From Rickettsiales bacterium (GTDB lineage Bacteria; Pseudomonadota; Alphaproteobacteria; Rickettsiales; JABCZZ01): a stretch of 64,000 nt of DNA. Shown here piece after piece: positions 54,338-62,047 of the stretch. Location of the stretch: NCBI GenBank assembly GCA_035765535.1, contig DASTXE010000003.1:514516-578515 (forward strand), read 5' to 3'. Both the position numbers and the translations under genes were made by a program. The notes beneath the pieces were generated by a model. The model worked only from the letters and a program-made list of their open reading frames with translations. It did no database searches and was not told the DNA's origin. Within the stretch, counting starts at the first letter, position 1, and each line of letters opens with the position of its first letter.

Positions 54338-55018
54338 ATGCATCAACAATTTATGAAAAACATGCGGATACATGACCGCAGGCAGGCAGGTCTGGAACTT
54401 GCTAACCGTCTGGCCGCGCATGCCTATGAATCTGAGACGCTGGTGTTAGCACTACCGCGTGGCGGTGTGCCGGTCGCCTTTGAGATTGCCAGAAAATTGC
54501 ACCTTCCGATGGACGTATTCCTGGTTCGAAAACTCGGCTTGCCGGGCCACGAAGAACTTGCCATCGGCGCTATTGCGGACGGAGGAATGCGCGTATTAAA
54601 CGAGGATGTACTTTCTTATCTACCGGTGGATAAAGTCGTTATTGATTATATCGCGGCCAAGGAAGAACAGGAGCTCGAACGTCGCCGCCGGACATACCGC
54701 GACGATAAGCCATTTCCTGCCGTGACAGGTAAACAGATTATTCTGGTGGATGACGGACTCGCCACCGGTTCCACCATGCGTGCTGCCCTAAAAGCATTAA
54801 AGAGGATGAAACCCGGACGCATTATCGTAGCTGTTCCCGTAGCGCCTGAAAGTGCGCTTGCCGATTTGCCGGGAGCGGATGAAACAATATGCCTGATGAT
54901 GCCGGAGCCTTTTTATAGCGTTGGTGTCTGGTATGAGCAGTTCGATCAGACGAGCGATCAGGAGGTTCTGCGCTCGCTGCATGAAGCAGAGCGATTTATA
55001 CCGTCGGAGGCAGCATGA
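54338..55018 (+). CDS. Phosphoribosyltransferase-domain protein
   Basis: A 226-residue type I PRTase-fold protein. ALPRGGVPVAFEIARKLHLP is at the N-terminal side, and the PRPP loop IILVDDGLATGSTMRAAL at about residues 131-148. It resembles putative PRTases that occur next to or fused with erythromycin-esterase-like or hydrolase domains. The base or acceptor is unknown. GGAG lies 7 nt before ATG. Its end overlaps the Ere-like start by 4 nt. Confidence 0.88.
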   Translation: MHQQFMKNMRIHDRRQAGLELANRLAAHAYESETLVLALPRGGVPVAFEIARKLHLPMDVFLVRKLGLPGHEELAIGAIADGGMRVLNEDVLSYLPVDKVVIDYIAAKEEQELERRRRTYRDDKPFPAVTGKQIILVDDGLATGSTMRAALKALKRMKPGRIIVAVPVAPESALADLPGADETICLMMPEPFYSVGVWYEQFDQTSDQEVLRSLHEAERFIPSEAA

Positions 55019-56361
55019 ATGAGGACCGGATAGCCGCCGAACTGGATCGTTATGCAACACGCCTCACCGGCGGCACGGATGACTATGACGAAATTATCAG
55101 CATGGCGAAGAACGCACGTTTCGTGCTGATCGGGGAAGAAAGCCACGGAACCCATGAATTTTACAATATACGCGCCGCTATTACGCAGCGCCTCATCACA
55201 GAACTTGGATTTACAGCCGTAGCAGTGGAAGCGGACTGGCCCGATGCTTATCGGATTAACCGATATGTGCGCGGCGATACTACTATCGATAACGCAGAGG
55301 ATGCCTTAAGCGATTTCAAACGTTTTCCGCAATGGATGTGGTGCAATACCGAGGTAAGGAATTTCATCAACTGGCTTTATGATTATAACCATCTGACCAA
55401 TAGCGATGTGCCGCAGGTAGGTTTTTACGGGCTTGATCTGTATAGCCTGAATAATTCCACCGAAGCGGTAATCCGCTATCTGGAAAAGATTGATCCGGAA
55501 GCGGCCAAACGCGCAAAGAACCGGTATGGTTGCTTTGACGCCTATGGCAACGACCCGCAAGTCTACGGTTATGCTACGGCACTTGGCGTCGATGAAAACT
55601 GCGAACGTAAAATCATTGAACAACTGCGGGAATTACAGGAAAATACGTTCAAGTATATGCAGCGAGACGGTGCGCTGGCAGGGGAAGAATTTTTCTCCGC
55701 CGAACAAAATGCCAGGGTAGTGGCAGATGCGGAGAATTATTACCGTGCACTGTTTAAAGGCAGGCCCAGCAGCTGGAATATTCGCGATACGCATATGGCT
55801 GATACGTTGGATAAACTGGCGGAATATCTTACCAAGCGGCATGGAAAACCAGCGAAAATCGTGGTCTGGGCGCATAATTCGCATATAGGCGATGCCAGCG
55901 CAACGGATGCCGGTAAGCGCGGTGAAACCAATATCGGGCAATTAACGCGTGAACGCCATGCCGCAGAAACATTGCTGATCGGATTCTCCACTTATAACGG
56001 CACAGTTACCGCTTCATCCGATTGGGACGAACCCGAAGAGCATAAGCGCGTGCGCAATGCATTACCGGGCAGTGTGGAAGAATTGTTCCACCGCGTAGAG
56101 GTGGATAATTTCCTGCTCGACCTGCGCGCCAATACCGAGGTAAGGAAATTGCTAAGTGAGCCACGGTTGCAGCGCTTTATCGGCGTCATTTACCGCCCGG
56201 ATACGGAGCGCTGGAGCCATTATTACAACGTAACCCTCCCGCGTGAATTCGACTGTATTATTCATCTCGATCACACTAAAGCGCTTCACCCGCTGACGCC
56301 CGGCCATTTATGGAAAAATGTGCCGTACGCAGCGGAGGAGACCTATCCCACAGGGTTGTAA
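55015..56361 (+). CDS. Erythromycin esterase (Ere)-family hydrolase
   Basis: A 448-residue protein of the Ere superfamily. Hallmarks are LIGEESHGTHEFYNIRAAIT (catalytic His), VAVEADWPDAYRINRYVRG, VGFYGLDLYS and VVWAHNSHIGDA. Chromosomal members next to PRTases are thought not to be macrolide resistance enzymes; their substrate is unknown. Translation is coupled to the PRTase gene (ATGA overlap), so the two likely act on one nucleotide- or sugar-phosphate-type compound. That is inference. Confidence 0.9.
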   Translation: MNEDRIAAELDRYATRLTGGTDDYDEIISMAKNARFVLIGEESHGTHEFYNIRAAITQRLITELGFTAVAVEADWPDAYRINRYVRGDTTIDNAEDALSDFKRFPQWMWCNTEVRNFINWLYDYNHLTNSDVPQVGFYGLDLYSLNNSTEAVIRYLEKIDPEAAKRAKNRYGCFDAYGNDPQVYGYATALGVDENCERKIIEQLRELQENTFKYMQRDGALAGEEFFSAEQNARVVADAENYYRALFKGRPSSWNIRDTHMADTLDKLAEYLTKRHGKPAKIVVWAHNSHIGDASATDAGKRGETNIGQLTRERHAAETLLIGFSTYNGTVTASSDWDEPEEHKRVRNALPGSVEELFHRVEVDNFLLDLRANTEVRKLLSEPRLQRFIGVIYRPDTERWSHYYNVTLPREFDCIIHLDHTKALHPLTPGHLWKNVPYAAEETYPTGL

Positions 56362-56419
56362 ATATGCCGGGAAACAAATAGCCGGCAAACAATCAATACT
56401 AATGGCTTCCAAAATACGA

Positions 56420-56455
56420 ACGGGCTTCCTCCGCAGTGATTCGGAAGAAGCCCGT
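56420..56455. terminator. Bidirectional terminator between ere-like and Mn-catalase genes
   Basis: A long hairpin: 9-bp stem ACGGGCTTC / GAAGCCCGT, one mismatch, then TCCG / CGGA and an 8-nt loop. On the minus strand TATTTTGG follows. It separates convergent genes ending at 56361 and 56476. Confidence 0.75.
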
Positions 56456-56475
56456 ATGCATATGAACACCAGTTC

Positions 56476-57378
56476 CTATGCGTCCTGTGTTACGCGTTTG
56501 GTCTTGCCTGCTCCCGGTCCTGCTCCGAGGTCCGCGCCGGTGGTCGGGTTGCGCGAGGGATCGGAAAGCGTGCGCGCTTTAAGCTGTTCTTCCAGCTTCC
56601 GTTCATTTCCGCTGAGTTTTGCGCTGGCAGTTCCATCCCCGCCATCGACCGCCATCTGCTCTTCGGGATCATCGATAAATTCCCACTGATCGCCCTCATT
56701 CCATGGACCGCGCATATCGCCTTCACCTTGCGACATGTTGTAATATTTATTGGTAAACTCGGGCATTCCCGGCCTCTTGCCCGGCGGGAAATTAGGCTGC
56801 ATGGCATAAAGCGCTTTCTCAAAGGATTTTTGATGTGCTATTTCACGCGTCATAAGGAAACCGAGCGCGTCTTTGACTCCCGGATCGTCACAGAGATTCA
56901 TAAGCCGTTCATAGATAATCTTCGCGCGAGCCTCAGCCGCGATATTGGAGCGGAAATCTGCTGCAGGTTCAGCGCGCGAATCCACATAAGCCGCAGTCCA
57001 GGGCACACCTGCGGAGTTAGTAAGCGCTACGCCGCCGCCATAAAGCAGTGCCGTTGTGTGGCTATCCGTGCCTCCGGTAATATCGGCCATGAGCTCTGCG
57101 GCTTCCATGCCTTCAGCCATTTTGCCTTTAACGCCTTTGTTCAGCATGACGACCAGACTGCCCACAACTTCCAGATGGCTTAATTCTTCCGTGGCAATAT
57201 CCAGCAGCATGTCTTTTCGGCCTGCATCGCCCTCTGCCAGTCCCTGGCTGAAATAGCGCATAGCGGCAGCAAGCTCGCCGTCCGGCCCGCCGAATTGTTC
57301 GAGAATAAGATTCGCCATGCGCGGATCGGTTCTATCGACTCGTACAGTGTACATAAGACGTTTATTATGCATGAACAT
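56476..57378 (-). CDS. Manganese catalase
   Basis: A 300-residue di-manganese catalase that breaks down hydrogen peroxide. Ligand residues sit in NLILEQFGGPDGELAAAMRYFSQ, TEELSHLEVVG, AEARAKIIYERL and REIAHQKSFEKAL, with the Glu/His set of the family. The C-terminal tail is Gly/Pro-rich. Start 57378 is chosen because GAAGGAG is about 8 nt upstream; an upstream open frame lacks it. It diverges from the Mn(II) transporter mntH, so cofactor supply and use are neighbours. Heme-free catalase protects when iron is scarce or oxidised. Confidence 0.94.
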   Translation of the reverse strand: MFMHNKRLMYTVRVDRTDPRMANLILEQFGGPDGELAAAMRYFSQGLAEGDAGRKDMLLDIATEELSHLEVVGSLVVMLNKGVKGKMAEGMEAAELMADITGGTDSHTTALLYGGGVALTNSAGVPWTAAYVDSRAEPAADFRSNIAAEARAKIIYERLMNLCDDPGVKDALGFLMTREIAHQKSFEKALYAMQPNFPPGKRPGMPEFTNKYYNMSQGEGDMRGPWNEGDQWEFIDDPEEQMAVDGGDGTASAKLSGNERKLEEQLKARTLSDPSRNPTTGADLGAGPGAGKTKRVTQDA

Positions 57379-57565
57379 AAAATGCTCCTTCGGTAAGTAA
57401 GAAATGGTACTGAAAGGCTGCAAGCGGCAGCAGGCTTCTATCGTGAGAAGGCAGCCGGGAAAGCGGCTGTGAAGTCTCTATAAGCACACCATGATAACGA
57501 TAAAAATTCGATGCGGGCAAAGCTCGCTTCCGGTAAAGTAATTCAGTACGTTTGCGACGATTCTA

Positions 57566-57579
57566 CATAAAAAATTATG
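57566..57579. promoter_or_regulatory. CATAA-N4-TTATG palindrome before mntH
   Basis: CATAA-AAAA-TTATG is a perfect 5-4-5 inverted repeat 87 bp before the mntH ATG, in the gap divergent from manganese catalase. It could be the site of a metal or peroxide regulator; it does not clearly match a Mur or MntR consensus known to me. Confidence 0.3.
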
Positions 57580-57666
57580 CAGTAGTTTCTGTCCATCATC
57601 GTTTCTTTATTTCCGCGTTCCTACCTTGTTAAATTGCCAACGGTCATTCGTAAAAAGGCGTAAGAC

Positions 57667-58989
57667 ATGCAATCCGATACGATAAGTTCCAACGCTATTT
57701 CCGAAAGTCCTGATTTCATTGAAATACGCAGGATTGTACCGGTTCATGCCGGTGCAGGAGTGATTACGCGAATTAAGCGATATGCCGGAGTGGGGTTCCT
57801 CATTGCTGTGGGTTATATGGACCCGGGGAACTGGGCAACCGATATCGAAGCAGGCTCACGTTTCGGCTATAACCTCATTGGAGTCGTTTTTCTCTCCGGC
57901 CTGATCGCCATGCTGATGCAGACGCTTTGTGTGCGGCTGGGAGTGGCATCGGGCAAGGATCTGGCGCAGTTATGCAGAGAGCGTTTTCCCGCCAAAGTGA
58001 ATAAGACGCTGTGGGTTTTAGCCCAGACCGCAATCATTGCCTGCGATTTTGCAGAAGTGCTGGGGACGGCTCTGGCCATAAAACTGCTTTTCGGATTGCC
58101 TTTGACGGTAGGAATCCTGATTGCCGGATGCGATATATTCATCCTGCTCTATCTGCAGGGAAAAAATATGCTTCGTATCGAGCATATTGTTTTGCTGCTG
58201 GTGATGGTCATTAGCGTCGCGTTCGCCGCTGAAATAGTGTTCAGCAAGCCGGACTGGAGCAAAGTCGCGAGTGGGTTTCTGCCTTCTGCTGAAACATGGA
58301 AGAGCCCGCAAGCCTGGTATATTGCAATCGGCATATTAGGTGCCACCGTTATGCCGCATAACCTTTATCTGCATTCCTATGCGGTCAGGAGCAGGGAAGT
58401 GAAACAGGGACTGACGGCAAAAACAGATACGATCAGACTGCTGATACTGGATACGATTATAACGCTGGGACTGGCATGCTTTGTGAATGCCAGCATTCTG
58501 CTCGTCACTGCCAGCGCTTTCCATTTTACAGGCCATAGCGACATCGTAGAAATTCAGGACGCATACCGTATGCTTTCACCTGTACTCGGCGCAGCAATGG
58601 CAAGCGGTATATTTGCACTGGCATTGTTTGCGTCCGGGCAGAGCTCGACACTGACAGGCACATTGGCAGGCCAGGTGATTATGCGGGGATTTCTCAATTT
58701 GCGGATTCCCGCCTGGAAACAGCGCTTCTATACGCGAATGATGGCGGTGCTTCCGGCGTGGATATGTATTGCGATAATGGGGGAAGGAAGCGTAGGAAAG
58801 TTGCTTGTCTTCAGCCAGGTCGTACTGAGCATGCAGCTTCCTTTTGCGATTATCCCGTTGCTGCTGTTCAATACGGATCGCAGCATCGTGGGGAACTGGG
58901 CGATGTCAGGAATGTTGCGCACCGTTAGCTGGTGCACAGGTTTAGGTATCGCAGCCGCCAATCTTTTTCTCATTGCCAGTGTGCTATAG
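57667..58989 (+). CDS. mntH: Nramp-family Mn(II) transporter MntH
   Basis: A 440-residue proton-coupled divalent-metal importer with about 11 membrane helices. Metal-binding helix 1 has GYMDPGNWATD (Asp-Pro-Gly-Asn) and helix 6 has ATVMPHNLYLHSY (Met-Pro-His). It would import Mn(II), also Fe(II). AAAAAGGCG precedes ATG. It is adjacent to and divergent from manganese catalase, making Mn the probable physiological substrate. Confidence 0.95.
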   Translation: MQSDTISSNAISESPDFIEIRRIVPVHAGAGVITRIKRYAGVGFLIAVGYMDPGNWATDIEAGSRFGYNLIGVVFLSGLIAMLMQTLCVRLGVASGKDLAQLCRERFPAKVNKTLWVLAQTAIIACDFAEVLGTALAIKLLFGLPLTVGILIAGCDIFILLYLQGKNMLRIEHIVLLLVMVISVAFAAEIVFSKPDWSKVASGFLPSAETWKSPQAWYIAIGILGATVMPHNLYLHSYAVRSREVKQGLTAKTDTIRLLILDTIITLGLACFVNASILLVTASAFHFTGHSDIVEIQDAYRMLSPVLGAAMASGIFALALFASGQSSTLTGTLAGQVIMRGFLNLRIPAWKQRFYTRMMAVLPAWICIAIMGEGSVGKLLVFSQVVLSMQLPFAIIPLLLFNTDRSIVGNWAMSGMLRTVSWCTGLGIAAANLFLIASVL

Positions 58990-59113
58990 TTTTTACCGCA
59001 TTTTAATACTTCCAGCCTGAATCTGTATCGGAATTACATCGAACTCCTCTTAACGTCGGGATGGCTGTGAATGCAGCCAATGTATTTTCTCATTATTCAA
59101 AAAGGAGGAAGTT

Positions 59114-59284
59114 ATGTCTAACAATCAGTCTCAGGGTGGCAATCGCCAGGGCAGCAATCTTTCAGGCGCTGCAGAAAAGATGCGCAGCGGCAATCCGCGG
59201 GAACGCAGCGAAGGCGCACAGGAAATGGGCCAGAAGGGCGGCCAGAGCCACAAGAATAACAACAATTCTTCCGGCAACCGCTAA
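59114..59284 (+). CDS. KGG-type small stress protein
   Basis: A 56-residue hydrophilic protein, Asn/Gly/Gln/Ser-rich, with EMGQKGGQSHKNN, the Lys-Gly-Gly motif of the YciG/KGG stress family. A very strong ribosome binding site (AAAGGAGGAAG, 5-8 nt before ATG) fixes the start. Members are induced in stationary phase or general stress. A G/C-rich hairpin and a second tiny gene follow. Confidence 0.8.
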   Translation: MSNNQSQGGNRQGSNLSGAAEKMRSGNPRERSEGAQEMGQKGGQSHKNNNNSSGNR

Positions 59285-59292
59285 GTAGCGCA

Positions 59293-59317
59293 TGGGGCAG
59301 CTCAATCAGCTGCCCCA
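59293..59317 (+). terminator. Hairpin after KGG gene
   Basis: A 10-bp perfect stem TGGGGCAGCT / AGCTGCCCCA with loop CAATC starts 8 nt after the stop. No T-run follows, so it may be a 3'-end stabiliser. Confidence 0.5.
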
Positions 59318-59345
59318 AACACATAAAGGGCTAAGGAGAACGATC

Positions 59346-59501
59346 ATGGCCAATGAAGATGAAAATGCAAAGAATCGCCATTGGAAAACACCGATGGACA
59401 TGCATCACGTAGAGCCAAAAGATTACAGCAAGGCAATCGACAGTGCCAATGGTTCTGCAAGCCGCGATGCAAAGCACTGGTCTAAGAATGAACTCCCGTA
59501 A
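59346..59501 (+). CDS. Small hydrophilic protein, function unknown
   Basis: A 51-residue charged protein (MANEDENAKNRHWKTPMDMH... ending HWSKNELP). TAAGGAG is 8 nt before ATG, which selects this start over the frame opening at 59292. No membrane segment or known motif is present. It follows the KGG gene and is likely part of the same stress group. Confidence 0.65.
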   Translation: MANEDENAKNRHWKTPMDMHHVEPKDYSKAIDSANGSASRDAKHWSKNELP

Positions 59502-59583
59502 GCACACCAAGCGGCAGGCGCATAAGATCCATATCCATATCCATAAACGATTCTTCCGTCTTGCCCCTGAGAGGAAGCAGTGA
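59488..59583 (+). CDS. Possible 31-residue basic His-rich peptide
   Basis: The frame overlaps the previous gene by 14 nt and encodes a highly basic peptide with KIHIHIHKRFFRLAPERK. No clear ribosome binding site precedes it, so translation would depend on coupling to the upstream gene. The alternating Ile/His stretch is unusual. Listed as tentative. Confidence 0.25.
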   Translation: MNSRKHTKRQAHKIHIHIHKRFFRLAPERKQ

Positions 59584-59759
59584 GTTAGCCTGCAGCATAG
59601 AGAGACATGCCACAAGCGCTACCAAATGGTAGTACGGAATCCTGCCGCATGACCACCGGATTCACGGTTGAACCCTAATATGACCCCGCCACCATTGTCA
59701 GAAGAAGCCGCAGTGCGATATCCTGCCAGGTAATATACGGTGACATAGTATTTCCGTTA

Positions 59760-60785
59760 TTAAGGCTGTCCTTTGCCTCCGGAAGAGCCGTAAATCTGGC
59801 CGGTGGCATAACTTGCATCCGCCGCGGCAAGCTGGACGTAAATGGAAGCAAGCTCGGCAGGCTGGCCGGGACGCTTCATCGGCGTATCGCCTCCGAAATG
59901 CTTAACCTTGCCTTGCGTAGCGCCGCCGCTTATCTGCAAGGGAGTCCAGATCGGTCCCGGCGCAACACCATTGACGCGAATGCCTTTGGAAGCGAATTGC
60001 TTGGCCAGCGATTTGACATAGTTCATCGTGGCGGCTTTGGTCTGCGCGTAATCATAGAGATCGGCAGACGGATCATAAGCCTGTTCCGATGCCGTGGCGA
60101 TAATGGCGGAGCCGGGCTGCAGATGGGGAAGGGCGGCCTTGATAATCCAGAACGGGGCGTAAATATTGGTTTTCATCGTCCAGTCGAACTGCTCGGTCGT
60201 GATATCGAGAATGGATTCATTGCTTTGCTGGCGGCCTGCGTTGCATACGAGGATGTCGAGCCCGCCAAGACCTTTGATAGCATCCTCCACAAGCTTCTTG
60301 CAGAAAGCTTCATCACGCAGATCTCCGGGAATAGCGACCCCTATGCGGCCTTCATCCTTAATCAGCTTGATGACCTCTTGCGCATCCGGCTCTTCCGTCG
60401 GGTAGTAATTAATGGCGACATCCGCGCCTTCACGTGCATAGGCGATGGCAGCCGCGCGGCCCATGCCGGAATCGCCTCCGGTAATAAGGGCTTTTCTGCC
60501 TTTCAGACGCCCCGAACCGCGATAGCTTTTTTCGCCGTGATCCGGGCGTGGGTTCATCTTGCCGGCCAGACCTGGCCAGGGCTGCGACTGCTCCTCAAAA
60601 GGAGGTTTGGGATATTTATCAGTAGGGTCCTGAAGTGCGGGGGTGTTGGAATCTGCCATGGAACCTCCTTGGGTAAGATGCTGAGCGAGTGCGGGCGTGG
60701 CCGCAACAGCAGCCGTTGCAATTCCTGCTCCTGTTCCTGCAATAAATTGCCTGCGCGTGTAATGATTATCGTCATTGCTGCCCAT
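59760..60785 (-). CDS. Tat-targeted short-chain dehydrogenase/reductase (YghA-like)
   Basis: A 341-residue SDR. The N-terminus carries a twin-arginine signal (YTRRQFIAGTGAG, hydrophobic core, ALAQ). A linker rich in Pro (residues about 45-85) precedes the Rossmann fold: ALITGGDSGMGRAAA, LVCNAGRQQ, Ser in IIATASEQ and the Tyr-x3-Lys pair in YDYAQTKAA, then GVAPGPIWTP. Start 60785 has AGGAG about 8 nt upstream. Export of a nicotinamide-dependent enzyme is unusual and would imply cofactor loading before Tat transport. The substrate is unknown. Confidence 0.9.
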   Translation of the reverse strand: MGSNDDNHYTRRQFIAGTGAGIATAAVAATPALAQHLTQGGSMADSNTPALQDPTDKYPKPPFEEQSQPWPGLAGKMNPRPDHGEKSYRGSGRLKGRKALITGGDSGMGRAAAIAYAREGADVAINYYPTEEPDAQEVIKLIKDEGRIGVAIPGDLRDEAFCKKLVEDAIKGLGGLDILVCNAGRQQSNESILDITTEQFDWTMKTNIYAPFWIIKAALPHLQPGSAIIATASEQAYDPSADLYDYAQTKAATMNYVKSLAKQFASKGIRVNGVAPGPIWTPLQISGGATQGKVKHFGGDTPMKRPGQPAELASIYVQLAAADASYATGQIYGSSGGKGQP

Positions 60786-61015
60786 ACGCCGCTCCTGAAT
60801 GTTAATATGAAAGGAAAGAAGCAGCATTGCAGGAATAAAATTAAAAATCCGTCTTTTTGCCCGCAGCTCCGATAAAACTGCAGTAAAACGCTCTTCTTGT
60901 AGAGTTGCAAAAAGAGATTTTTACCAAAATTATATTATTCACCCACGTTTCCCTATCGTTTGATTATACGCGATGCGCTACCTCATATTATGTCATTAAA
61001 ACAAGGAGATGCATT

Positions 61016-61090
61016 ATGCGTTCAATTTTGTTGTGGTTACTGGGCGTACCCATTCCGATCATCATTCTGATAGCCCTGATGTATCATTAA
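61016..61090 (+). CDS. 24-residue membrane microprotein
   Basis: MRSILLWLLGVPIPIIILIALMYH is a single hydrophobic helix with a Pro-x-Pro kink. A clean AAGGAG lies 8 nt before ATG. It stands 21 nt upstream of a four-helix membrane protein and is probably co-transcribed. Similar tiny PIPIIILIAL proteins occur, as I recall, in other proteobacteria; function is unknown. Confidence 0.65.
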   Translation: MRSILLWLLGVPIPIIILIALMYH

Positions 61091-61111
61091 TTTCTGACAA
61101 CGGAGCATATC

Positions 61112-62011
61112 ATGCAGAACAGACCTTTACCTACAAAGGATTCTTCAACGTCAATCATCGAGAGTTGTCCCGTATCGGGTCTGTCCTGGGGGGCGATATT
61201 AGGAGGTAGTGCGGTTGCAATTGCCGTATCGCTCATGCTTCTTATTTTAGGCTCTGCGCTGGGATTATCCTCGCTGTCGCCCTGGTCCCGCTCCGCTTCC
61301 GATGCGGCAAGCTTCACTGTAAAAGCGGCTATATGGCTTATTGTAATGCAGTGGATTGCTTCCGCTTTCGGAGGATACATCACCGGGAGGCTTCGCACGA
61401 AATGGACGGGCATGCATACCGATGAAGTATTCTTCAGGGATACGGCTCATGGGTTTATTACCTGGTCTGTGGCTACTTTATTTGCTGCCAGCGTTCTGGG
61501 AGCAGCTACTGCCACGGTTGTAAATGGCGGGATGCATGCGGCTGCTTTTCTTTCCTCCGGTATGGAAAACGGTAAGGAAATGAAAGAGGCTGAGCATGGA
61601 CCGCACAATCCGCTGGGGCCTGTCGATTATTACACGGATAAATTGCTGCGCGGCTCTCCTTCCGTGGCCACACAGCAGCCAATTCCTGCGGCAGAACATG
61701 AAACAAGGGTGGAGGTTAGCCGCATTCTTGTCCAGGAGCTGAAGAACGATCATGTTGCCGAGGAAGATAAACAATATCTTTCACAGGTGATTGTGGCAAA
61801 CACCGGCATAAGCCAGGCGGATGCTAACAAACGTGTGGATGATGTACTGGCAGAGATGGATACGCTCAAAGCCAAGGCAAAAGAGAAAGCAGATGAAGCG
61901 CGCAAAGTAAGCATGAAGATTTCGCTGTATATCTTCGCCTCCATGCTGATCGGCGCTTTCATCGCCAGCGCGGCGGGTGCTCTGGGAGGAATGAAAAGGG
62001 ATGAATATTAA
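61112..62011 (+). CDS. Membrane protein with helical cytoplasmic or periplasmic domain, unknown function
   Basis: A 299-residue protein with about four membrane helices: GAILGGSAVAIAVSLMLLILG (about 27-50), AIWLIVMQWIASAFGGYITG (73-93), WSVATLFAASVLGAATATVV (117-138) and ISLYIFASMLIGAFIASAAGAL (270-292). The 140-265 segment is hydrophilic, helical and probably coiled coil (DVLAEMDTLKAKAKEKADEARK). Gly-x3-Gly spacing suggests tight helix packing. I recognise no named family. GGAG lies before ATG. It follows the 24-residue microprotein. Confidence 0.75.
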   Translation: MQNRPLPTKDSSTSIIESCPVSGLSWGAILGGSAVAIAVSLMLLILGSALGLSSLSPWSRSASDAASFTVKAAIWLIVMQWIASAFGGYITGRLRTKWTGMHTDEVFFRDTAHGFITWSVATLFAASVLGAATATVVNGGMHAAAFLSSGMENGKEMKEAEHGPHNPLGPVDYYTDKLLRGSPSVATQQPIPAAEHETRVEVSRILVQELKNDHVAEEDKQYLSQVIVANTGISQADANKRVDDVLAEMDTLKAKAKEKADEARKVSMKISLYIFASMLIGAFIASAAGALGGMKRDEY

Positions 62012-62035
62012 GTTCTGATCCGCTGTCTTTTGCTA

Positions 62036-62041
62036 TATAAT
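62036..62041 (+). promoter_or_regulatory. -10 element of predicted leaderless DUF763 mRNA
   Basis: TATAAT ends 6 nt before the ATG at 62048 and is preceded by TGCTA. Transcription would start at the A of the ATG. TTCTGA at 62013-62018 is a poor -35, 17 bp upstream. No Shine-Dalgarno is present. Confidence 0.5.
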
Positions 62042-62047
62042 ACAAAT

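Noticed and set aside
55015..56361. Macrolide resistance gene
   Set aside because: Chromosomal context with a coupled PRTase and no mobile element; family membership alone does not show erythromycin hydrolysis.
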